This document shows, piece after piece, positions 22,826-34,610 of a DNA stretch of 64,000 bases. How positions within the stretch are numbered: the stretch's first letter is position 1; each line of letters begins with the position of its first letter. Position numbers and translations under genes: made by a program. The notes under the pieces are model-generated. The model saw only the letters and a program-made list of their open reading frames with translations. It did no database searches and was not told the DNA's origin. Origin of the DNA: Odobenus rosmarus divergens (lineage: Eukaryota; Chordata; Mammalia; Carnivora; Odobenidae); the NCBI RefSeq assembly GCF_000321225.1, contig NW_004450481.1, positions 3,148,881 through 3,212,880 on the forward strand, in the 5' to 3' direction.

Positions 22826-24129
22826 ACTACAGGAGCCAAAAATACTTTCTGTGATTTTTTTTTTCTTTTTTGTATATTCCAAGCTACTTCAGAGCACAAC
22901 AGTTTCAAAACGTCGCCTTGGGGTCTTCAGCAACCTTAGCTCCTTGAGAGGGCTGATTTGCAAGAAGACAAGTTTCCTAGATGCCAGACAGGAAATGGAA
23001 GCCAAGCACGGGGGTGTTTGGGCTCGTGGTGACCATCTTCAGCGTCATGCGAGCATCTGTCTGGCACTTTGCAGGCTGGTGAGGCAAGTGTGAAGCAGCG
23101 CGCACTTCGTGGGGTTTCATATTTGGAGTGTAGCAAATGCTACCTAGGACACCATGCTATCTGGGTATGACTTGCTAAGATGTCATTGTGTCCATTTGTC
23201 CATGAGACATCCCCCCATCCCTGCCCTGTGCTGTAAAGGTGCTGGTCTACCCCATGCGCACACCCAGATTCTCTGCTTGGCTCCTGGACAGTGGGTCATG
23301 TGGCTTCAGGCTGCCATTGGCTGCAACCCCGGTGGGAGAGGTAGGTATGGGGGTGGGGGTCCTAGAGGGGAGGAGAGTGTCGGGAGGGGCTGGGTGGCCA
23401 CAGAGGGGATGAATGAAAGAGATGGGTAGGGTGCAGAGCTAGGGAGGAAGGTGTCACCAGCTACATGACAATCAACAGCTTAGAGACCCTCTGTCACTCA
23501 CAGATCAACCTGTCTCCCCCCCAAATGCTTCCATGTGTTGATATCAACTTGTCATTTTGGATTTTATTAAAATCACCTCAAAAACCTGTCCCTGTATCAT
23601 AGGCAATCTGATGTCTCTGCCATGTCTCTAGGCATTCTGGGGGCTCTTAATTTCTCCTGCCTGCCTGTGGCCCCGATTCCTGTTGGATTCCCAGTCTCCG
23701 TTCTGTGCTATTGTTTTTCCTGCAGGATATCACACCACCTCACTCTGCCCTGATCTCTTCTTATGCCAAAGAGCCATTGGCTCAAAGCTTGGGCGGAGCT
23801 GACTCCCAGACCCAGTTCAGCAGAGCCCAGACACGTTGAAAGGACCCCTTTGCCTTCACCCTGGTCTTGATCCTTTATACACACGCTGCTTCTCCTGCTA
23901 TGAAAGCAAAACATACAGCCTCTTCCCAGCCCATTTCCCTCTCATCTCGAATCTCCTCCCCCCTCCGAGGCCTCTGATGCCCCCAACTTGCCAGGGCAAC
24001 ACTGTGGGCATGGAAGGGAGAAGGGAAAGATCAGCGGAGGGAGAAAGAACAACTCCCCGGCAAATCTCCAGGATCTGGCTTCAGCATTAAATTCAAATGG
24101 CCAGAGATTAGATTCTGCAGGCATAAGCC

Positions 24130-24175
24130 ACTTACATGCAAATTTTGGCAAATCATATGCAAATATCACATGTGA
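24130..24175. promoter_or_regulatory. Candidate paired octamer (POU) site
   Basis: Two exact ATGCAAAT octamers at 24136-24143 and 24157-24164, 21 bases apart (two helical turns), followed by a CACATG E-box-like word at 24167-24172. No repeat element explains them. Function is inferred from motif identity. Confidence 0.4.
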
Positions 24176-25915
24176 CTCTGCCCTGGATTGCATCTGCTTA
24201 GAGTCGGCAAGTTAGAGCTTATTGGTGAAGTGCGTTCAAGATGTGGGGCCACGGGAACAAGAGAGGAGAATGGGGGATTCTTCAACTCCAACTGCATGCT
24301 GGCAACTTTTACGTATGTCATTTGCTCAACCAGCACTTCTTGAGTGGCTGATGTGTGTCTGGCATGGTGATGGAGGCAGTGCGATCAACAAGAAGCGGTG
24401 TGCCCCCCCCTCCCAGATCTTCTAGATAAGTCAGGACACAAACAAGTACGGTGAGGGGGTTTGCAATGGGAAGGCCATGCTTTGGAAAGACAGTGATGGT
24501 CACGTGCGCAGGATGCTGTGGGGACACAGGGCAGGCCATCTCATCAGCTCAGGGCATCTGGAAACCTCCTGGAAGCGGTGATGCCTGAGCTGAGCTTTGA
24601 GGGATTAAAAGGACATACTAAGTGAATGAGGGTTTTGCATTTAGGGCCACGGCTGCAGCTGGTGGATGAGTGTGGCGTTGGGAGGGGTGCATGAAGCGGG
24701 GGAGTGAGGGGAGGCGGGGCTGGTGAGATTCAGGAGCTGGATCATCAAGGGTTTCAGCCCTGAGCTAAGAAGGTGGAGGTCTAGCCTGAAAAATGAGGGT
24801 GTAAGCAGGAGAATAATGAGAAAAGGAGGTGTTTCAGGAAAGCTTGCGGACTGCAGCGTGGGGCAAGGGCCGGAGCCGGTCCAGATGGGGCAAAGAGGCT
24901 GGTTGTGAGGGCTTAGACTGGGCAGTGGTGGGAGAGACCAGGAGGTGGACATTCTCAGGAAAATGATGTAGGGGCCCAAAGGAGTAGGATTCTGTGATCA
25001 GTCAGTCGTGGAGGGTGTTGGTAGGAGAGGGATCCTGGATGATTAGCAGGTCTGAGGCTTGGGTGATAGACCTAGGACCGTGGGAGAAAGCAGGTGGAGG
25101 ACAGTTCTATCTTGGACACGTTTGGCTTGAGGAGCTGCAGGGGACTCGGGAGTCATATCCAAGATGCAGGATGCCTCTCACTGTGTTGGGTCAGGTTCTC
25201 CAGAAGCAGGTGTTTCAGTTGAGTGTAAGAATTGCATTACGGAAGAGCTCCCAGGAGAAACTGGTAGAGGTGTGTCGGGGGTGTCTGGGGAGGGGACAAG
25301 GGCTAATGTCACACAGACACATCCAGATGACAACTACTTTGCTTCCACCAATGAACTATTTTCATTCCTAGTTTGCAGGTGGGAAAGCGCAGGTGCGGAG
25401 AGACTCCTGGCCAGGGCCAGGGTGCTAATATATTAGCAAAGAAACTAGGATTACCAGGTCCATCTGCCTCCAGACCCCATCTCTAGACATCATGATCCGC
25501 TGCCCCAGGCCTTCCAGGGGAGGGAGCATCCCGGCAAATGCTGCGACTGTCTTGGAAAATTTGTGGGGTGAAGTCAAGGATAATATTTTAGGTTTGTTAG
25601 GGGGTCACTTAATTTCCTTTGGCAAGAAAATGGAAAGAGCCAGAGCCCAGACTCTGTGCAGGACAGACTGTCCTGGCCTCCCAGCTGCCCCAGTCAATGG
25701 GAGACAGAGGCTGGGTTCTGACAGTCCTGTTGCTAGTGGTTCCTGCAAGCGTAGTTTTGCAAACAATGCTGAGAAGCTGATTGTGGCAATAAATTACCAT
25801 GTTAAAAGGAATTATTTTTATCAGGGTGTTCTGGGGCCCTGAAGAATGCAGCAAACAAAGATAGGTTAAGTAGACTATTCTGTTGTGTGGGCCTAGGGTG
25901 GAGGCATGGATGCAG

Positions 25916-25917
<2 letters not shown>

Positions 25918-25951
<34 letters not shown>
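25918..25951. repeat. (TG)17 microsatellite
   Basis: Uninterrupted GT/TG run. Confidence 0.97.
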
Positions 25952-25952
<1 letters not shown>

Positions 25953-26124
25953 CACATTCTTGCCTGCTCCTCAGCTTGAAATGCACTATGCAGGCGCTGG
26001 GCCCTTCCCACCCTGGCAGGTTTCACAGTAGTCTGAGATGTGCCTCTTCCCCAGAGACCTGCCTGCCCAGGACACAGCAAGAGAAACTCTCCTTAGGGGA
26101 TGATGTCTGAAGAGCCTATGGTTG

Positions 26125-26369
26125 AGACTCTTAACTCTAGGGAACAAACTGAGCGTTTGCTGGAGGGGAAGGGAGGTGGGGGATGGGGTAACTGGGGGAT
26201 GGGCATCAAGGAGCGCACTTGATGGAATGAGCACTGGGTGTTGTAGGCAACCGATGAATCACTGAATTCCACCCCTGCAACTAATAATACAGGATACTGT
26301 ATGTTAACTAAATTGAATTTAAATAAAAAAGAAAAAAATCTTAAAAAAAAAAAAACACAACAAACAACA
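26125..26369 (+). mobile_element. 5'-truncated carnivore L1 3' end with 14-bp target duplication
   Basis: Begins 'agactcttaactctagggaa', includes the G-rich L1 3' UTR stretch (26161-26205), 'aatgagcactgggtgttgta' and 'tatgttaactaaattgaatt', ending in an A-rich tail. Exact flanking repeat agagcctatggttg at 26111-26124 and 26370-26383 proves a single target-primed insertion of 245 bases. Confidence 0.96.
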
Positions 26370-26383
26370 AGAGCCTATGGTTG

Positions 26384-27065
26384 GTCTTGACCTGAGAGCT
26401 ACCTGACAAGAAGTCTGTGGCCTTCCCCAGCCATCCTCCTTTGGAAAGACTGGTCAGGAAAGGCCCTTTCAAATGTCCAGCTGAGGTAGAGGTGGGAGCC
26501 TCTGCCTTGTTTGAGGAGAACACATCACAGAATACTCTGATTTACACGCTGTTCAATGTGTCATCTTTTGGTTAAAGCTAACATACTCAGAGCTGAGCAG
26601 GCCCATGCAACCAGCGCTCAGGGAAAGAAAACAGAACACGACCAGCTCCCCCAGGAGCCCGCTCCTGCCTCCTTCCCGTCACTGCTCAACCAGCCTGAGC
26701 TCCTCCTGACTTGCAACAGCAAAGATCAGCTTGGCCTGCCCTTGTGCATGATATAAAGGAATCCCCGATGGGTACGTTCTGAAAGGAAGATTATAAACTT
26801 GAGTCCTGTAAAGTAAATGATAGGCTTACGGTCGGGGTTACTTGTAATTTAAAGGAAACTTCTGGTGAAGTCTTTTGTAATTGGATTAATTGTCCTTGGA
26901 CCTGAGCCTTGTGCACACTAAGGTTTCATAACACTGAACATGTCATTCAGGATTAGAGGTTCATTTAGGGTCCTGGAAAATGGCCCATGTTGCAGACAGA
27001 GCCTTAGGAAGGAATCACCAACTGAGTTTTTATGAAACAGGACCATCTTGCATTGCCTTTGGCCT
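26384..27065. other. Unique intergenic sequence
   Basis: No gene or repeat family recognised. Confidence 0.4.
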
Positions 27066-27069
27066 TAGA

Positions 27070-27292
27070 TTATTGATTCTCAACCTTGGCTGCGCATGGA
27101 AACCCCCTGGAGAGCTTTAAAAAATATCGATGCTATGCACAAACAATGAATCATGGAACACTACATCAAAAACTAATGATGTAATGTATGGTGATTAACA
27201 TAACAATAAAAATTATTTAAAAATTGTAAAAAAAAAAAATCGATGCTGGGGGGTGTCTTCCCAGAGGTTCCGATGGTTCAACTTAGATAATT
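27070..27292 (+). mobile_element. MER5-type hAT copy split by an L1 tail
   Basis: 'ttattgattctcaaccttgg', 'tggaaaccccctggagagct' before the break and 'gaggttccgatggttcaact' after it follow MER5A order. The break at 27135-27238 is an L1 3' end insertion. Confidence 0.7.
27135..27238 (+). mobile_element. Very short L1 3' tail insertion
   Basis: About 104 bases of the terminal carnivore L1 3' UTR ('aacaatgaatcatggaacac', 'atgatgtaatgtatggtgat', 'taacataacaataaaaa') plus poly-A. Flanked by atcgatgct at 27126-27134 and 27239-27247. Confidence 0.93.
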
Positions 27293-27299
27293 TTGGGCT

Positions 27300-27995
27300 T
27301 TTCTATTCTCAGAGTTGACCTGTAGGGTGTGAAAGAAAACACCTGTTCTGACACTTGTTTAAAGATGGGAAGGCAGACTTAGTTCAGTGGGACCACTGCA
27401 ATGGGGTCTTGCAGTAGGGGAGAGAGACTGGGCTCAAGTCTGAATACAATCAGGAAAAGTGGGGACTTACAGCCAAGGAGCAGGGTGGAGAGGGTCGGTA
27501 GTTGGAAAATTACTAAAAGTGTAGGGTAATTCCTTGCTCAACTGACCTAATACGATTCTTGCTGAAGGCAGGTCCCGGTGATCAGACACTACCCTATTAG
27601 ACAAGGAATTGGATCAAGGTTCGAGGGTGATCAGAAGTTGAGGTTGGGGGAGTCTGGCTAAACTATCTTGATAACATTCTTTCTAATGCTTGGGCCATGC
27701 AAAGATAGACACAGAAGTCCAAAAGTTGAGGCTTCAATGGAAAGAAGATTCACAGGAGCCTGACTATAGTTTGGTCAAGGACACTTTTTTAGTCAAGGGT
27801 ATGGATCTGGGTAGAGAAGTTTCTGGGTGACCCCAGGGAGGAAGCATATGATGCATTTGCTACCAAGATGTTGAGTTCAGCCCTGACCCAGAGAAGAGGT
27901 CACTTCTCTACTCTCCTCCAGTGACAGCCCAGGCCCCTCTAGACTGAAATTGTTGTGATGACAGTGGGTGGGGGGAGGAAGAGGAGGGTGAAAAT
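27300..27995. other. Possible old LTR-derived sequence
   Basis: No gene recognised. The composition (purine-rich blocks, 'tccttgctcaactgacctaa', 'ttgaggcttcaatggaaag') resembles antisense LTR sequence but no family could be assigned. Confidence 0.25.
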
Positions 27996-27999
27996 CATG

Positions 28000-28170
28000 T
28001 GGCCTGGGGAACGTTGCTTAGTATCTCTGAGGCTGTTTTTTCATCTATAAAATGGGAGATAATATTAATAGTACCGAACCCACAGTTTTCCTGGAAGCAC
28101 TAAACAAGGAAAGGCATGCAAGCCATTTAGCATGGCAGTGGGCACATTGTGATTGCTCAATCAAATGTCA
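28000..28170 (+). repeat. MIR
   Basis: 'ttagtatctctgaggctgtt', 'catctataaaatgggagata', 'gcagtgggcacattgtgatt' in sense MIR order. Confidence 0.8.
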
Positions 28171-28252
28171 TCATTGTTAAAAAACGAAAAACAAAAAAAC
28201 AACCCAACCAAGTAAATTTGATGATCTATTTTTTATTTATTTATTAAAAAAA

Positions 28253-28444
28253 AATTTTTTTTAAGATTTTATTTATTTGACAGAGAGACACAGCGAGAGA
28301 GGGAACACAAGCAAGGGGAGTGGGAGAGGGAGAAGCAGGCTTCCTGCCAAGCAGGGAGCCCGATGTGGGGCTTGATCCCAGGACCCCGGGATTATAACCT
28401 GAGCCTAAGGCAGACGCTTAACGACTGAGCCACCCAGGTGCCCC
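28253..28444 (-). mobile_element. Can-SINE
   Basis: T-rich tail, AAGATTTTATTTATTTGACAG, 'gagacacagcgagagaggga', full body, GAGCCACCCAGGTGCCCC. The adjoining AT-rich tail (28228-28262) is long and mixed A/T. Confidence 0.95.
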
Positions 28445-29655
28445 CTAATCTGCTTTATTAAATGGTTCATGATCCAGACAGCAGCTCAGCTAGCAAGTAG
28501 AGGGGAGCACCAGGAAAGGAAAGGCTTTTAAAGGCAGAGAGAAAGCATTACAAAAAGGAATTTATTAGCAAGGGCTGCATTGGTTAGGCAAGACCACCCT
28601 CCTAAGGGGGTAGGTAGCGGGTCTTTCGGAGGATTGCCTGCAAGAAATTCCAGTGTGTCTGGGTAAGTTTACATTCCGGAGGGGGTTGAAACTGCAGTTA
28701 AGCTAGGTGTTAAATCTTGGTTTAGTGACGTTGGGCTTCAGCTTAATTATAAGCTCCATTATGGCCCTGTGGTTTTCTTTTTAACACCATCTTTATCCCC
28801 AATTATTGAAATCTGCCTCAGAAAGAGTATTTGTGACTTTTATAATCTTCAATTAAAATGTGCCCATCTGAGCTTGGCCAGAGAAGAACAGTGACATCAC
28901 CTGATATTCTCTGGGCCAGATGGGCCTCTCTTTTCTGGAAACTAGTCCGGAACCTTCAGGGACCACAACCATGAAAACAAATCCCTGGGGCTAATAGTCT
29001 TAAAGGTGCAACCACCCCACAAAGGAGGTCTAGGCCTGCTTAAAAACACCGGGTGAAAGAAGAGGTGTGTCTGATGGCTCATTCCAGCCTGTGTAAGGCG
29101 TGCAAATTGGAGGCAGATGAATTTTTCTCAAGAAAAAATTAGTAATTCTCTTCTGAGAACACTGAAAATGTAATGGATTCAAGCCAGAACCCAGAATTTT
29201 GTAAAATCTCAAGAAGAAGAAAAAAACTTTCCTAGGGCTGAAAATTTGAAGAGGTACAGCTCCAAGGACTCTCTTTTCTTGGATTTTGATGAAATCAGGG
29301 TAAGGTGGACCCAGGGTGGAGATAGTCTAATAGGGAGCTCAAGGTCATCTACTCACATTCCATTCCAGTGAAGTGAAGGGGAAATTTAAACCCAACCAAA
29401 GGGCAGGCTTTGGGCTAATGTCCAATCCCAGCTGGGTGGTGTTCCCAGATGGTTTCCTCTGGGCCTATCATTGTTCATTCCTTGGCTTTTACATTCTGCA
29501 GAACTTGAAAAGAATATTTAATTCCTTCTGATAGTCAAGAGCACCCTGTATGTGACATCCAGGGCAATACTCTCTCCATTTACTAGACGTATTGTAGAAG
29601 ATATATTCATTGTGACCTTCTTCCCTCTTAACAAAAGTTTATTTTTTTTCTCAGT
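28445..29655. other. Intergenic sequence, possibly old LTR material
   Basis: No coding gene. The stretch around 28.46-29.05 kb ('aaaggaatttattagcaagg', 'aagaaattccagtgtgtctg') has LTR-like texture but was not classified. Confidence 0.3.
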
Positions 29656-29659
29656 ATCT

Positions 29660-30070
29660 ACTTCTGCCTCATATGACTCAGAAGAAGAGTCTTACTCCTA
29701 TCTCCAGCTTCCAGGATAGATCCTGATTTGATAACCTGCATCCTTCCCAATGATTGCTTAGTTAATGACACATGCCTCAATTTTAGCCAATGAGAAGGGA
29801 GAGGAAGTTTGCTGGGTGTCTCCAGGAGACTTTGTTTTGCTCCTGAGTCGGCTTGGAAATTTCTGTGTCTGAAAATGACTCTGGCCAATGCTGCTGTGAT
29901 CTTGCTCCTAACCCAATAATGAAACCCCTTAAGACCACAGAGTGCAGTGATGGAAAGGACCTGGATCCTGAGTGACACGGTGGAGTTTCTGAGTATGCTG
30001 ACTGGCACCCGACCTCTGGACCTCCAGTTATGTGAAGGAATGATTTTCTGCGTTGCTTAGTGTTTCCTGT
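29660..30070 (+). mobile_element. Ancient LTR-like interspersed repeat, sense
   Basis: 'caatgagaagggagaggaag', 'ctggatcctgagtgacacgg', 'cctctggacctccagttatg' occur in the order of a common old mammalian repeat related in layout to that at 5.4 kb. Confidence 0.4.
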
Positions 30071-31020
30071 TACTTTCAGCCCAAAGCATCCTAAATGCCG
30101 GATGAGGGGGACTCAGACGCTTGGGACTCAGAAGTTAAGTGAATTCTTGTGGTCACCCAGGTATTAAGTAGTAAAAGACCAGACTGAAACCTACATTTCC
30201 CTACTCCTTATCCAGCTTTCTGCTTTCCTCCATCCCAAAGTGGCAATTTCACTCTTAGGAAATTAATCATAGGGTGTCCCAACATTGAATTGAATGCCCA
30301 CATCTCATTCGGCCTTAGGGAGGTTAATAAAACAATGGCCAGCTATGGGCCCTGGCCTGTAGCAGACAGAGCTGTCCTTCCTCACTGAAACCAAGCATGA
30401 GCCCCATGTAGAGAGATGTGGAGGTCTTGCCTGCCTCTCTGATTTCCCTCCCTCTGCCATCTTTGCTGAAATGTCTGCCCCATAACTTTTCTCAGCCCAG
30501 GCGTCATATATTCTGATTTCCAGTTGCTCTAACCCATGCAAAATTGACCCACCTTTGCTTCAGACATCATGGTGGCATCTACATGTTCTTATCTTATCCC
30601 CCAGGTGCCTAATTGCACAATGATTTTACACATCTGTTGTGTCACGTGCTTTCATCTACAAGAATAGTGACTTAAACAATTAGGGAATTAGTTTCCCTAC
30701 TTAATGAGAAGTTTCATGGTTGGCAATTCCAGGGCTAGTTTAGCCATTCCGTCCTGCATCAAGGATCCAGGCCCTTTCCTTCCTTGTACGTTCCTTACCA
30801 TGCTTTGTGTATTGGACACGATTCTTTCCACCATCAAAAATGGCTGCCATTGCCCCAGATGCCATGTCATCACACAGTGAGGCACAGAAATAGGAAAAGA
30901 AAAGGGACAGAAATCCTCACACCTTTCTCTCTCTTATTTTTCAGAGAAGAAAATCTCTTCTCAAAGCTGCCTGAGAATTTGCCTGAGGCCAGAGAGCTGG
31001 TGCTATAGTGGAGTGGAGAT
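30071..31020. other. Intergenic sequence
   Basis: No gene recognised. 30640-30900 has the look of an antisense MaLR-type LTR ('tggcaattccagggctagtt', 'ttccaccatcaaaaatggct') but is too diverged to assign. Confidence 0.3.
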
Positions 31021-31034
31021 TTAAATGTGACTCT

Positions 31035-31620
31035 GGACTGTCCAATAGAAATATAATGCAAGCTACATATGCAGTTTAAATGTAGCTACATTTAAAAAGT
31101 AAAAACAGGTGATATTAATATATTTTATCTAACCCATGTATCCAAAAGATCATTTCAACATGCCGTCAATCTATGAATTACTTTTTTTTTTTTAAAGCAA
31201 TCTCTATATCCAATGTGGGGCTCGAACTTACAAACCTAAGATCAAGAGTTGCACACTCTACCCACTGAGCCAGTCAGATGCCCCTCAGTCTACGAATTAC
31301 TGATGAGATCTTTTACATTTTTTAATACTAAGTCTTTGAAATCCAGGGCAACCTTTATACTTATACATTGAGTAGATCTCAATTCAATCACTATATTTTC
31401 ATTGGAAATACTTGATCTGCATTTGTAGTTCATAAAATTTATATTGAAAAACATAGGTATACATACCCAAGTTGTTCCAAATAGACTAAAAGTTTCTCAA
31501 TAGCTGAATTAAGTAGCAGTTTTCACATTTACAAGTAAATGGATCAAGTTCGATAAAATTAAAAATCCAGTTCCTTAATCATGGTAGCCACATTTCAAGT
31601 GACTAAATGTATGTGGCACC
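31035..31620 (+). mobile_element. Ancient DNA-transposon-like repeat split by a SINE
   Basis: 'ctgtccaatagaaatataat', 'gatattaatatattttatct', 'actaagtctttgaaatccag' and 'ggtagccacatttcaagtga' match a widespread old AT-rich mammalian element. A tRNA-only Can-SINE interrupts it at 31183-31284. Confidence 0.6.
31183..31284 (-). mobile_element. Short, old tRNA-only Can-SINE
   Basis: Poly-T, 'caatgtggggctcgaactta', 'gatcaagagttgcacactct', GAGCCAGTCAGATGCCCC. Flanked by a decayed 17-bp duplication (15/17 identical) at 31166-31182 and 31285-31301. Confidence 0.88.
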
Positions 31621-31651
31621 TTAGTTCTGGACCCTGTATGCATAAGCTCAT

Positions 31652-31843
31652 TTTTATTTTTTTAAAGATTTTATTTATTTGACAGAGACATAGCGAGGGA
31701 GGGAACACAAGCAGCGGGAGTGGGAGAGGGAGAAGCAGGCTCCCTGCTGAGCCAGGAGCCCGATGTGGGACTCGATCCCAGGACCCCAGGATCATGACCT
31801 GAGCTGAAGGCAGACACTTAACGACTGAACCACCCAGGTGCCC
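31652..31843 (-). mobile_element. Can-SINE
   Basis: Poly-T, AAAGATTTTATTTATTTGACAG, body, GAACCACCCAGGTGCCCC. Imperfect flanks 'cataagctcatttt' and 'cttaagcttatttt'. Confidence 0.95.
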
Positions 31844-31944
31844 CAACTTAAGCTTATTTTAATCAAATTCTCTGTGCCCTAATACATAGTAATGTGTTAG
31901 CAGGTGTCCACTTATATTTAGTTGGTGCACAATTTCTATAGTTA

Positions 31945-32085
31945 GAAGACTGGCCTTGTAATTGTTGCCCTGTTTCCAATTAGCTGTGTGACCTCAGGTG
32001 AGTCACTATGTTTCTCTGGGCCTCTATTAACTCACTTGTTAATGAGGGACTGTGATCTTCAGCATCTCTTCTAGCTCTAAAATGA
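31945..32085 (+). repeat. MIR
   Basis: 'ttagctgtgtgacctcaggt', 'gtttctctgggcctctatta', 'aatgagggactgtgatcttc' in sense MIR order. Confidence 0.75.
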
Positions 32086-33565
32086 TGTATTATTTCTCTC
32101 TTCTAGAAGGGGAAGGAATGAGGACATTATTAAAGCCCTGGGCACTGAGGCACACACACATTCTCTCCGGTGAAATATATGAGCATTGGTGTGGCCAGTC
32201 TCTGGCATCTGCTGAAAATGTTGTGGGCAGGCAGGACTCACATGGCATCTCTTCCTGTCATCCAATACTGAGAGTCTGTTCACTGTACCTTTTTCCGGAA
32301 TGCCCAGGACAAAAAACACTGAGGTATTGTCTGGGCTCCAAATTCCAGGAAATATTGCTAGTTTGTTCCGTGTTCCCTTTTATACACCACCTTTTAAGGA
32401 AGAAAATCCTATACATGGACAGAAACTCCTGCATCGGTTTGTGCCATGGCTCTGAGTCACTGGGTTCCTGGACCAGGCTCTGTCCTTTTATATGTGAAAG
32501 AAGGGACCCTTGGTTCTCCCAGACTCTCCTCCTGTGAGTGTGTTTATACTGTGTGCTCCTGGCTTGTTAGTCAGAAAGGGGCTTTTGGTTTATCAGACAG
32601 CATAAAACCTCGACTATATTTTAACTCCAGAGCTACAAAAATAAATGGTCAGGGGATTCAAGTCAAACTGAAGAATAACTATTGAAGCTTGAGGCTCAGC
32701 ACTCCACATAATAATTGGGGTTGACCCAGAACTTGCCTTTTGAATGGAGGATGTGGGGCTGTCAGTTGGATAAAATTTTAGGGCTCTGTGGGAAGGACCC
32801 AGTTCTCAAAAACAATTTTCCCAGATTGGTGACTTTTTACTACTAGAAGTTCATTTCTTTGGGTCCCCTAAGGTAGGCGTAGTGGAAATAGCCTCCTTGC
32901 CCACAAATGAGAGAGTCTAGCCGTAGATTTGAGCTTTGGAGAAGAGGGTTACTAAGAAATGAAATGGGAGAAGAGGGCAAGAGGGGACAGCCGGAACCAA
33001 GGAAGATGCTAAAGGTTGTCAGCCATTTTACGTTAAGCGAATGCCATACTGGAGTTTATACAGACCAGGAAATACATCAAGAACCTGTCCCAGGTTATGC
33101 TCTGCTTAAAGGAAACAGGAGTGTGGGGTTTAGTTCCCTCATTTCTTTAAACAGAATGGCAATTGGCTTATTTTTTCATCTATTCATTCATCTTTTCATC
33201 CATCAGCTGTGGCAGATCGCTTTCAAAGATGGACACCGCCAATTCCTGCTAACGGGCTCTGCAATTTCAATGCGTGAATGCGTGGGAAAGGGGGGGATTC
33301 CTCACCCCAGCAAGCAATTCCCCCGTACTGGCTGGGATTCCTACAGTTTGACTCAGGTCTGACACTGTTCTACCCCAAGGCATTGGGGTGAGATGCACAG
33401 ATTGCACAGGTGAGGGTTTGGCCCTACAAGACCACCTCCACTGCAGATGTCAATGGGAAGTCCAGGTTGGAAGTTCCCATGACCCCTTCCTTGACTTGAT
33501 TAATTTACTAGGGCAGCTCACAGAACTCAGGAGACCCGTCTGCTCACTAAATTACTGGTTTATTT
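32086..33565. other. Intergenic sequence
   Basis: No gene or assignable repeat. A 161-codon open frame at 32052-32537 overlaps the MIR and has no recognisable domain. Confidence 0.4.
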
Positions 33566-33581
33566 TAAAGGATATTAAAGG

Positions 33582-33778
33582 GCGCCTGGGTGGCTGAGTC
33601 ATTAAGCGTCTGCCTTCGGCTCAGGTCATGATCCCAGGGTCCTGGGATCGAGCCCCACATCGGGCTCCCTGCTCGGCGGGAAGCCTGCTTCCCCCTCTCC
33701 CACTCCCCCTGCTTGTGTTCCCTCTCTCGCTGTGTCTCTCTGTCAGATAAGTAAATAAAATCTTTAAAAAATAAAAAC
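33582..33778 (+). mobile_element. Can-SINE with target duplication
   Basis: GGCGCCTGGGTGGCTGAGTC head, body with CCCACTCCCCCTGCTTGTGT, AAGTAAATAAAATCTTTAAA tail. Flanking repeat gatattaaagg at 33571-33581 and 33779-33789. Confidence 0.96.
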
Positions 33779-33789
33779 GATATTAAAGG

Positions 33790-34597
33790 ATGCAAATCAA
33801 CAGCCAGATGTAGAGATACATAGGGTGAGGTCCCAAACAAAGGAGTTTCTGTCCTTGTAGAGTTTGGGGTCCCTCAGGGTGGCAAGTGGAATTGTTCTGG
33901 TTCACCATCTGGAAGATCTTTGAACCCTGTCCTTTGGGGTTTTTATGGAGGCTTCACTGCAGAGGCATGATTGATGAAATCATTGGCCATTGGTCATTGA
34001 TTCAGCCTCCAGCCCCGTTTGGGACTGAAAGTTCCAACCTTCTAATCACATGGTTGGTTCTCATGGCAACCAGCCCCCCCCCCATCCTTAGGTGTGGTCC
34101 AAAAGTCACCTTGTTAACATAACAAAAGGCACCTTTATAGCTATCAGCACTTAGGAAATTCCAAGACTTTTTTGGTTTCTGGGCCAAAAGCAAAGACAGA
34201 GACCAAATATATACTTCTTATTATAAATCACAATATCACACCTGCCCTCCCTGTACAAACATGCCACTCTTTCCATCAAGTGCTGGGTTTATTTTCCCCT
34301 CCCCTTGATGCTGTGGAGACGCTGGTTTGGGACTTCCTTTGATCAATGGAGTATGCTAGAAGTGACACTGTGCCAGTTCTAGGGCCAGTCTTTAGGAGGA
34401 AGTGTAAAGAAGCTCGGGATAGATTACTGGATGAGAAGGCACATGGAGAAAGACAGGACATGCAAAGGAGCTTGAGGTACCAGACTCTTCTGGGACCTTC
34501 CCACCCCGTCTGGAAGCAGGTGAGGGAGTGACCCCAACTAGTGCCACATGGAGCAGAAGAACACTGCCCATATTCACAGAATCATGAAAAATTTACA
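33790..34597. other. Intergenic sequence
   Basis: No gene recognised. C10 run near 34073-34083. 33840-34240 may be old LTR-derived sequence ('gatgaaatcattggccattg', 'aacaaaaggcacctttatag') but is not assignable. Confidence 0.3.
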
Positions 34598-34610
34598 TTG
34601 CTGTGGTTCT

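Larger units (their letters stand above)
17257..26110. other. Long segment without young SINE or L1 insertions
   Basis: 8.9 kb with no Can-SINE or carnivore L1, although other parts of the window carry one every 2-3 kb. It holds only old fragments (MIR at 18.4 kb, MER5-type at 20.3 and 22.7 kb, TG repeat at 25.92 kb) and unique sequence. No protein-coding exon was recognised; open frames of up to 186 codons (20321-20881 minus) look accidental. Confidence 0.6.

Noticed and set aside
25918..25951. (TG)n as a recombination or Z-DNA regulatory element
   Set aside because: Ordinary microsatellite; no adjacent gene or promoter to give it a role.
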